Source: Phycisphaerales bacterium (GTDB lineage: Bacteria; Planctomycetota; Phycisphaerae; Sedimentisphaerales; Anaerobacaceae). Taken from it: DNA of 11,244 nt. The position numbers and the translations under genes were made by a program. The stretch is from positions 1 through 11,244 of the forward strand of contig DQCG01000532.1 of the NCBI GenBank assembly GCA_003533825.1, in the 5' to 3' direction. Under the pieces are notes generated by a model. The model did not search any database and was not told the origin of the DNA. It saw nothing but the letters and a program-made list of their open reading frames with translations. Each line of letters opens with the position of its first letter. Within the stretch, counting starts at the first letter, position 1. Of the stretch, positions 6,889 through 11,244 are shown piece after piece.

Positions 6889-7863
6889 ATGTCACAAGAC
6901 CTTGATCGCAGAAATTTTCTGAAGAAATCAGTGATGGGCACCGCCGCGATTACATCGGCTCTTAGCCTGGAAGAGCAGGCCCTGCTGGCGGCAATGAAGA
7001 AACCGAATAAGCAAAGCGCCGGCTCGGTCAAAGGCCTGCCGGCGGGCCGGATTGGAAACGTTAAAATCAGCAGGATAATCTGCGGCGGAAATCTGATTGG
7101 CGGATTTGCTCATAGCAGGGATTTGTTATATGTTTCCTCTTTACTCAATCATTATTTCACGGATGAGAAGATTATCGAGACGCTCGAGATATGCGAGGAG
7201 AACGGAATCAACACAATCATTACCGGTTCCGGCTCGGCGGAACTTATTAAAAAATACCGGGAGGAAAGAGGTGGGCAAATCCAGTGGATCCTCCAATGCA
7301 CAGCCAAGACGGACGATCTTACGGGTGACGTCAAAAAGGCAATTGGCGCGGGAGCTGTCGGGGCTTTTCTGATTGGCAATATCGGGGATCTCTGGGCTCG
7401 AAATGAAAGGACCGACCTGATTGGCAAAGTTGTCGATTTCATCAAAGACAATGGAATCATCGCCGGGGTCGGCGGGCATAACCTGGAAACACCAATGGCG
7501 TGTGAAAAAGCCGGTCTAAACACCGACTTCTATATGAAAACGCATCACAGCACCAATTACTGGTCCAAACGCCAGCCGGACCAGGATCAAGATGTTATTG
7601 ACAACTACAACACAGATAATTACTGGGACAAAGATCCGGAGAAAACCGCCGAATTTATGAAAACGATGGAAAAGCCGTGGATCGCTTATAAGGTCCTGGC
7701 CGCCGGGGCGATTCATCCCAGGGACGGCTTTAAATACGCATTCGAGAACGGCGCCGATTTTGCCTGCGTGGGGATGTTCGATTTTCAGGTCATAGAAGAT
7801 GCGCTTATTGCAAAAGATATTCTCTCCGGGAGGCTCAATCGGGAACGTCCATGGAGAGCTTAA
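6889..7863 (+). CDS. Tat-exported protein with TIM-barrel-like features, paralogue 1 (function unknown)
   Basis: 324 residues from the ATG at 6889, chosen because it puts the twin-arginine motif DRRNFLKK at residues 6-13 and matches the start of its neighbour; a GGAGAG stretch lies about 10 nt upstream. A TTG at 6850 would add 13 residues before the Tat motif and is unlikely. After the Tat signal (1-38) comes 'NVKISRIICGGNLIGG', which recalls the first strand of aldo-keto-reductase-type barrels. Next are 'EENGINTIITGS', a Gly/Ala-rich 'GAGAVGAFLIGNIGD', and a conserved end with 'WIAYKVLAAGAIHP', 'NGADFACVGMFDFQ' and RPWRA. The alternation of helices and short strands, with a late 'AAGAI...GADFACVGM' pair, resembles a TIM barrel with a phosphate-type site. 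The usual catalytic tetrad of aldo-keto reductases is not evident. Folded export suggests a bound cofactor or metal. An Asp/Asn-rich loop (about residues 230-247) is longer than in paralogue 2. No reaction can be assigned. Confidence 0.8.
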   Translation: MSQDLDRRNFLKKSVMGTAAITSALSLEEQALLAAMKKPNKQSAGSVKGLPAGRIGNVKISRIICGGNLIGGFAHSRDLLYVSSLLNHYFTDEKIIETLEICEENGINTIITGSGSAELIKKYREERGGQIQWILQCTAKTDDLTGDVKKAIGAGAVGAFLIGNIGDLWARNERTDLIGKVVDFIKDNGIIAGVGGHNLETPMACEKAGLNTDFYMKTHHSTNYWSKRQPDQDQDVIDNYNTDNYWDKDPEKTAEFMKTMEKPWIAYKVLAAGAIHPRDGFKYAFENGADFACVGMFDFQVIEDALIAKDILSGRLNRERPWRA

Positions 7864-7867
7864 GAGT

Positions 7868-7883
7868 AAGAATTAATATTCTT
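7868..7883. repeat. Perfect 6-bp inverted repeat between the Tat paralogues
   Basis: AAGAAT TAAT ATTCTT lies 4 bp after the stop of paralogue 1. A second small palindrome, CTATC G GATAG, is at 7894-7904, and the ribosome-binding site AAGGGA of paralogue 2 at 7905-7910. Without a T-tract, the first palindrome is unlikely to terminate transcription fully. It shares its core with the repeat at 2379-2392. Confidence 0.35.
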
Positions 7884-7918
7884 CGTAGTGTTACTATCGG
7901 ATAGAAGGGACAAAAGTC

Positions 7919-8881
7919 ATGTCAGAAAAGAAAAATGTAGATCGTCGGAGTTTCCTTAAGAAGTCCATCGCGGCCTCGGCCGGCGTGTCATTGGGGCTTC
8001 GCAGCTTTGAGGAACAAAACTTATTGGCCCGGATGGCCCGGAACTCTAATGGTACCGCCAAATCCGGCGAGGGCGGCAATAAACTGCCCTTCGGTAAGAT
8101 CAAAAATCTCAAAATCAGCCGAATATTCTGCGGCGGCAACCTGATCGGCGGCTGGGCGCACAGCAGGGATTTGATGTACGTCTCCTCGCTGGTCAAGGCA
8201 TATCATACCGATCAAAAGGTATTCGAGACGCTGGAGCTGGCCGAAAATAACGGAATCAATACAATTCTGACCAATCCCGTCTCCGACAGGGTCATGAACC
8301 GTTACTGGAACGAGCGTGGCGGCAAAATCCAGTGGATATCCGATTGTGCCACGGGCGCGACCATCCAGGAAGGCATCAAGCGCTCGGTGGACAACGGCGC
8401 ACACGCCGTTTACATCCAGGGCGGACTGGCCGACACCGCTGTCAAAAAAGGCCAGGTTGATTTACTTGGCGAGGCGCTCGAATATATCAAGGAGCAAGGC
8501 ATACCCGGCGGAATGGGCGCGCACCTGCTGGATACGGTCAAGGCTTGTGTCGACGGCGGACTGAAGCCTGATTTCTGGGTAAAGACGCTCCATCCGGGAA
8601 AATACTGGTCGGCCGATATCGAGCCGGAAAACGATAATATCTGGGCCCGCACGCCGGAAGAGACAATCGCGTATATGAAAAAGCTCGAAACGCCCTGGAT
8701 CGCATTCAAGGTACTGGCCGCCGGCGCAATCCATCCCAGCAAAAGTTTCAAGTATGTCTTCGAGAACGGCGCCGATTTCGCCTGCGTGGGAATGTTCGAT
8801 TTCCAGATTATCGAAGATGTGCTCATCGCCCGGGATGTATTCTCGAAGAAGATCGACAGGCAGCGGCCCTGGAGAGCGTAG
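7919..8881 (+). CDS. Tat-exported protein with TIM-barrel-like features, paralogue 2 (function unknown)
   Basis: 320 residues; the start is supported by AAGGGA 8 nt upstream and by the Tat motif DRRSFLKK at residues 8-15. It aligns along its whole length with the preceding gene: 'NLKISRIFCGGNLIGG', AHSRDLMYVSSL, 'NNGINTILTN', ERGGKIQWI, 'WIAFKVLAAGAIHP', 'NGADFACVGMFDFQ' and the identical terminal RPWRA. By eye about half or more of the residues agree, and the last 65 more strongly. Differences cluster in the middle, where paralogue 1 has 'LIGNIGDLWARN' and this gene 'YIQGGLADTAVK', and in the Asp-rich loop that is shorter here. Two tandem copies 55 bp apart and both exported folded suggest an old duplication with divided substrate range, or two subunits of one complex. 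The function is unknown; an aldo-keto-reductase-like oxidoreductase, isomerase or aldolase are all possible. No clear terminator follows before the convergent pseudopilin gene 88 bp away. Confidence 0.8.
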   Translation: MSEKKNVDRRSFLKKSIAASAGVSLGLRSFEEQNLLARMARNSNGTAKSGEGGNKLPFGKIKNLKISRIFCGGNLIGGWAHSRDLMYVSSLVKAYHTDQKVFETLELAENNGINTILTNPVSDRVMNRYWNERGGKIQWISDCATGATIQEGIKRSVDNGAHAVYIQGGLADTAVKKGQVDLLGEALEYIKEQGIPGGMGAHLLDTVKACVDGGLKPDFWVKTLHPGKYWSADIEPENDNIWARTPEETIAYMKKLETPWIAFKVLAAGAIHPSKSFKYVFENGADFACVGMFDFQIIEDVLIARDVFSKKIDRQRPWRA

Positions 8882-8969
8882 GGAAAATCTGTAATCCGGA
8901 ACTTGAAGCAAAGCAATCTGCGAACAACATACGAATCATTTGTGCCGCGGCTCCATCAAGCGGTCATTG

Positions 8970-9770
8970 TCAGTAGTCTTTGAAGTGTCTCATCCATTGG
9001 GGCCAGTCTTCAGGCAGTGCGCCACCGGCTTTGGTCCAGACGTTGGCCGTGTCGAACTTGCGATGCCATTTCAATGTCCACAACTCCTTGAGTCCGACCT
9101 TTCTTACGGACGAATCCATAAAAAGGCTGTTGATTCCCCCATCGTGGCGGTTGATACAGAAATAAGATATACCTGAGTCGGACGTAGCTACATCATCATA
9201 CGTCGGAGGGACGTCGAACTGCTCCACAGGTATGTGCGTGAATCGACAGTCCAAGCACACCGGTATATTGTTTGCACCTTTGACAAAGCAAACCCCCCAG
9301 TATCGGTTCAAATCTTCCAGGTCAGGTAAGTCGAGAATGCGTACATTTATGCCGTAGCTGCCGTAACAGAAGCTGGTGGGCGTTGTTGGTGGTCGCCAAT
9401 CAGTGGATATAGGTATACGCCAGGTCGAGAATTTGCTCCCATTCCATTTAGGGTTGTCGACATACTTCGTGGCCATTGGGCATAAGAGCAAATCGTTGCT
9501 ATCGCTGTAGTATGGGCGTAGTGTCTTGTACCAATACATCTTGTCCAATACGTCGCTAAAGAGTCTGCCGTTGTTATCGCCGGTATACATCTTGAAGCAA
9601 AGTCCCCATTGGTGCAGGTTTGACTGACACGCAACCGCCTTGGCCTGTCTCCTGACCCGCTGGACTGTAGGCAGCAATATCGCCAGCAACAACGCAATGA
9701 CGGAAATCACCACCAAAAGCTCTATGAGTGTAAAACCTTTTTGTGTGCTCCTTATTTCATGATTTGTCAT
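8970..9770 (-). CDS. Pseudopilin-like protein 1 (prepilin N-terminus, H-X9-D variant)
   Basis: 266 residues from the ATG at 9770. Residues 11-34 are a prepilin signal, 'KGFTLIELLVVISVIALLLA'-type, which would be cut by prepilin peptidase between Gly12 and Phe13, with Glu17 as the +5 residue. A hydrophobic helix and an Arg-rich 'QRVRRQAK' follow. The globular middle has LCPMATK (96-102), 'GSKFSTWRI' and 'YGSYGIN' (136-142). The C-terminus carries 'INRHDGGINSLFMDSSV', an H209-X9-D219 motif with Ser where this family normally has Gly, and a tail ending in 'WMRHFKDY' that is shared with the next two genes. Such proteins in planctomycetes are annotated as type II secretion or pseudopilin proteins; which machine they belong to is unknown. 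The first ten residues (MTNHEIRSTQ) have no match in the neighbour, because the start codon lies in a palindromic repeat. A reading frame upstream to 10073 is an artefact over the next gene's 3' end. Confidence 0.85.
   Translation of the reverse strand: MTNHEIRSTQKGFTLIELLVVISVIALLLAILLPTVQRVRRQAKAVACQSNLHQWGLCFKMYTGDNNGRLFSDVLDKMYWYKTLRPYYSDSNDLLLCPMATKYVDNPKWNGSKFSTWRIPISTDWRPPTTPTSFCYGSYGINVRILDLPDLEDLNRYWGVCFVKGANNIPVCLDCRFTHIPVEQFDVPPTYDDVATSDSGISYFCINRHDGGINSLFMDSSVRKVGLKELWTLKWHRKFDTANVWTKAGGALPEDWPQWMRHFKDY
8973..9165 (-). repeat. Conserved pseudopilin 3' tail, copy 1 of 3
   Basis: Roughly 190 bp encoding the conserved C-terminal tail. Hand alignment with 9887-10077 and 10799-10990 shows high identity; the latter two differ at about 17 of 187 positions (near 91%). 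It begins at the last sense codons and ends near the H-X9-D region, beyond which the three genes diverge quickly. Confidence 0.75.
9640..9715 (-). repeat. 76-bp exact repeat in pseudopilin N-terminal region, copy 1
   Basis: These 76 bases are identical to 10596-10671 in the neighbouring paralogue. They encode the hydrophobic pilin helix and the Arg-rich segment (from VVISV to about RRQA). Not one synonymous change is present inside the run, while codons on both sides (the G-F-T-L-I-E codons and those after A-K) do differ. Similarity by protein selection alone would leave synonymous changes. Confidence 0.85.
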
Positions 9771-9857
9771 TCCGCACTTGATGCGGAATCCAGTTTCTTG
9801 CGATGATTCCGGATTCCTGCTTTCGCAGCACCGTAAGGCGTCCTGTGGAGAATGACA
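9765..9857. repeat. 93-bp palindromic dispersed-type repeat between pseudopilins 1 and 2
   Basis: The element starts with TGTCATTC (9765-9772) and ends with its reverse complement GAATGACA (9850-9857). Inside are a perfect 8-bp hairpin, ATTCCGCA CTTGA TGCGGAAT (9769-9789), and a smaller one, CTGC TTTC GCAG (9817-9828). The 'GTCATTCC...GGAATCC' ends resemble short palindromic repeats known in many copies in various bacterial genomes; that comparison is from memory. It encodes no protein. It provides the ATG of pseudopilin 1 (reverse complement of CAT at 9768-9770). Confidence 0.65.
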
Positions 9858-9883
9858 TCCATTCTTTGAGTTGTGATGGAGCA

Positions 9884-10708
9884 TTAGTAGTCCTTGAAAT
9901 TTCTCATCCACTGGGGCCAGTCTTCGGGCATGGCGCCGCCGGCCTTGGTCCAGGGACCGGCCGTGTCGAACCGACGATGCCACTTTAACGTCCACAATTC
10001 CTTGAGTCCAACCTTTCTGACAGACCAATCCATAAAAAGACAGTTGATTCCTCCATCGTGACGGTTGATACACATCGCTGACATATAACTCTGGTTGAGC
10101 AGAGCATCATCATATTCAGGTGGTTTGTCCGAGTGCAGTGGCGACTCGGCAAACCAAACGCTGTCGAGCAATGCCGGCACATTGGCTGAATTTCTGAGAT
10201 TGTTAGTATCCCACGATATCTCTTCTACGTTTATGTTAAAGGAAAGCTTGTCACGTATCCAGAAAACCCAGTCGTTCATGCCGTAGCTGCCCTCCAGGCG
10301 AGGTGGTCCTAACGGGTATTTGCATACCCTCCATGCAGAGAATTTGCTGCCATACGAATACAGTCCGTGCAACATCCATTCCTTCGGCTCATCGGGTCTG
10401 TCGCGAACTTTCGTAGCCGTCGGGCACAGAGCTACATCATCTCTAATATCATGCACGTAAAGCGAAAACGCTTTTACCACACGATCAGGCTCAGGTTTCC
10501 CAATGCCTAAACCAAACAACTTACCATTGTTATCGCCAGCGTATATCGAAAAGGCAAGTCCCCATTGGCGCAGGTTTGACTGACACGCAACTGCTTTGGC
10601 CTGTCTCCTGACCCGCTGGACTGTAGGCAGCAATATCGCCAGCAACAACGCAATGACGGAAATCACCACCAGAAGCTCGATCAATGTAAATCCTTTTGAC
10701 TTGCTCAT
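9884..10708 (-). CDS. Pseudopilin-like protein 2 (prepilin N-terminus, H-X9-DW motif)
   Basis: 274 residues from the ATG at 10708, preceded by a weak AAGGTG ribosome-binding site. The compact start MSKSKG|FTLIE places the prepilin cleavage after Gly6 and Glu11 at +5. The N-terminal helix (7-30) and 'QRVRRQAKAVACQSNLRQWG' (31-50) match pseudopilin 1. The middle has LCPTATK (94-100), 'YGSKFSAWRV' (119-128), 'GSYGMNDWVFW' (140-150) and a segment without a counterpart in gene 1 (about 151-200). The tail holds H217-X9-D227-W228 and ends in 'WMRNFKDY'. After export it would be a short helical pilin with a C-terminal globular domain, processed by prepilin peptidase and placed in the inner membrane or a pseudopilus. 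No assembly ATPase, platform protein, secretin or peptidase gene is in the window, so these are probably satellite copies serving machinery coded elsewhere. Confidence 0.9.
   Translation of the reverse strand: MSKSKGFTLIELLVVISVIALLLAILLPTVQRVRRQAKAVACQSNLRQWGLAFSIYAGDNNGKLFGLGIGKPEPDRVVKAFSLYVHDIRDDVALCPTATKVRDRPDEPKEWMLHGLYSYGSKFSAWRVCKYPLGPPRLEGSYGMNDWVFWIRDKLSFNINVEEISWDTNNLRNSANVPALLDSVWFAESPLHSDKPPEYDDALLNQSYMSAMCINRHDGGINCLFMDWSVRKVGLKELWTLKWHRRFDTAGPWTKAGGAMPEDWPQWMRNFKDY
9887..10077 (-). repeat. Conserved pseudopilin 3' tail, copy 2 of 3
   Basis: Second copy of the roughly 190-bp tail shared with 8973-9165 and 10799-10990. The reading frame is conserved in all copies, and the encoded tail differs at only a few residues between genes. 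Confidence 0.75.
10596..10671 (-). repeat. 76-bp exact repeat in pseudopilin N-terminal region, copy 2
   Basis: Identical to 9640-9715; the copies lie 956 bp apart in the same orientation. Recombination between them would delete or exchange one whole gene middle plus tail. Confidence 0.85.
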
Positions 10709-10745
10709 AACGGCACCTTTTTCTTTTTCCGTCTCAGAATAAGAT

Positions 10746-10765
10746 ACACAAGAGTAGCCTTGTGT
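10746..10765 (-). other. Hairpin in the spacer between pseudopilins 3 and 2
   Basis: ACACAAG (10746-10752) and CTTGTGT (10759-10765) form a perfect 7-bp stem with a 6-nt loop. In the direction of transcription it follows the stop of pseudopilin 3 by about 30 nt and is followed by TATCTTATTCTG, only moderately T-rich. It may be a weak terminator or leader structure for pseudopilin 2. Confidence 0.35.
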
Positions 10766-10795
10766 TCTGTTAATTTTGCACCACGCCGTTATTTT

Positions 10796-11244
10796 TCAGT
10801 AGTCTTTGAAGTTTCTCATCCACTCGGGCCAGTCTTCGGGCAGTGCGCCGCCGGCCCTGGTCCAGGGGCCCGCCGTGTCGAACTTGCGATGCCATTTTAA
10901 CGTCCACAATTCCTTGAGTCCAACCTTTCTGACGGACCAATCCATAAAAAGACTGTTGATTCCCCCATTGTGCCGGTTGATACAGAAATAAGACATACGA
11001 GATCCAAGGGTATTGTCATATTCCGGCGGCGCATCGTGCGTAAGTGGTTCCGCACTCGGCTGAACACAATCGATATATACTGGTGTGTTTGCAGTGTTCT
11101 TGGCACTGGGGGTTCGCCAGAAGTAATGGTGGCTTTCATCTCGAATGAAATCATTTATGCCATAGCTGCCATAGATAGTTGTTCTGCCGGGGGATACGTG
11201 AGTCCATGCCGAGAATTTCCCGCCGATACGTGATGCTATACCGG
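10796..11244 (-). CDS. Pseudopilin-like protein 3, C-terminal part (5' end beyond right edge)
   Basis: The frame is open from the window edge (first full codon at 11242) to a TGA at 10796-10798, giving 148 residues. The internal ATG at 10996 is not the start, because the upstream codons encode the family's middle: 'GGKFSAWTHV', 'YGSYGINDF' and 'PPEYDNTLGSRMSYFCINRH'. The end has 'RHNGGINSLFMDWSV', an H-X9-DW motif with Asn in place of Asp after His, and the tail 'PEDWPEWMRNFKDY'. The part between 'GSYGIND' and the tail is unlike either neighbour. The prepilin signal and the N-terminal helix should lie just outside the window on the basis of the two complete copies. It shows that the array has at least three members and probably continues. 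Confidence 0.88.
   Translation of the reverse strand, partial: GIASRIGGKFSAWTHVSPGRTTIYGSYGINDFIRDESHHYFWRTPSAKNTANTPVYIDCVQPSAEPLTHDAPPEYDNTLGSRMSYFCINRHNGGINSLFMDWSVRKVGLKELWTLKWHRKFDTAGPWTRAGGALPEDWPEWMRNFKDY
10799..10990 (-). repeat. Conserved pseudopilin 3' tail, copy 3 of 3
   Basis: Third copy of the tail, about 91% identical by hand count to the copy at 9887-10077. Similarity drops sharply upstream of the H-X9-D codons. Confidence 0.75.

Noticed and set aside
8882..8969. Terminator between the convergent Tat paralogue 2 and pseudopilin 1
   Set aside because: Only a 4-bp CCGC/GCGG stem without a T-tract is seen, too weak to call.
9771..10073. N-terminal extension of pseudopilin 1 by 101 residues (start at 10073)
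   Set aside because: The extra part reads the 3' end of pseudopilin 2 in a wrong frame and crosses the palindromic repeat. The prepilin signal must be near the N-terminus, so the ATG at 9770 is used.
10796..10996. Separate 66-residue gene starting at 10996
   Set aside because: The frame continues upstream to the window edge with family-specific sequence; it is the tail of pseudopilin 3.
8970..11244. Diversity-generating retroelement acting on the pseudopilins
   Set aside because: No reverse transcriptase, template repeat or adenine-biased variable patch is visible; the variation is spread over whole middles and includes length changes.

Overview
The window reads like a chromosome segment of a Gram-negative-type bacterium, most likely a planctomycete of the Phycisphaerae lineage. 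The grounds are a double-membrane envelope gene cluster (BamD-like, LptE, FtsH), Tat-exported proteins, predicted secreted lipoproteins with several kinds of lipobox, and tandem short pseudopilins with the 'G|FTLIE' prepilin start and an H-X9-D motif near the end. Large families of such pseudopilins are typical of planctomycetes. The lineage call is an inference from gene content.

Left part (1-3946, minus strand). An apparent operon reads right to left. It contains a BamD-like TPR protein, an LptE-like lipoprotein overlapping it by 4 bp (ATGA), the membrane AAA+ zinc protease FtsH, and the 5' end of a secreted DsbD-like protein that runs off the left edge. A good sigma70-like promoter (TTGCAA, 16 bp, TATAAT) sits about 55 bp upstream of the BamD-like gene. 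The set suggests outer-membrane assembly, LPS export, envelope quality control and perhaps disulfide management.

Middle part (3947-8881, plus strand). A divergent intergenic region carries a second promoter whose -10 box lies inside a perfect palindrome. It drives a lipoprotein with an ADP-ribosylglycohydrolase (DraG) fold and an extra C-terminal beta-rich domain, closed by a strong hairpin terminator. A new promoter (TTGACA...GATAAT) and a structured leader, whose last hairpin covers the Shine-Dalgarno sequence, precede an ankyrin-repeat lipoprotein. Two tandem paralogous Tat-exported proteins with TIM-barrel-like features and no assignable reaction follow, probably in the same transcription unit.

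Right part (8970-11244, minus strand). Three consecutive pseudopilin paralogues face the Tat pair; the third is cut by the right edge. Their N-terminal helices and roughly 60-residue C-terminal tails are nearly identical, even in DNA, while the middles differ strongly. A 93-bp palindromic dispersed-type repeat separates two of them and supplies the start codon of the leftmost. This mosaic array is the most interesting part of the window.

No tRNA, rRNA, CRISPR array, transposase or integrase was found. All intergenic stretches are shorter than about 300 bp.
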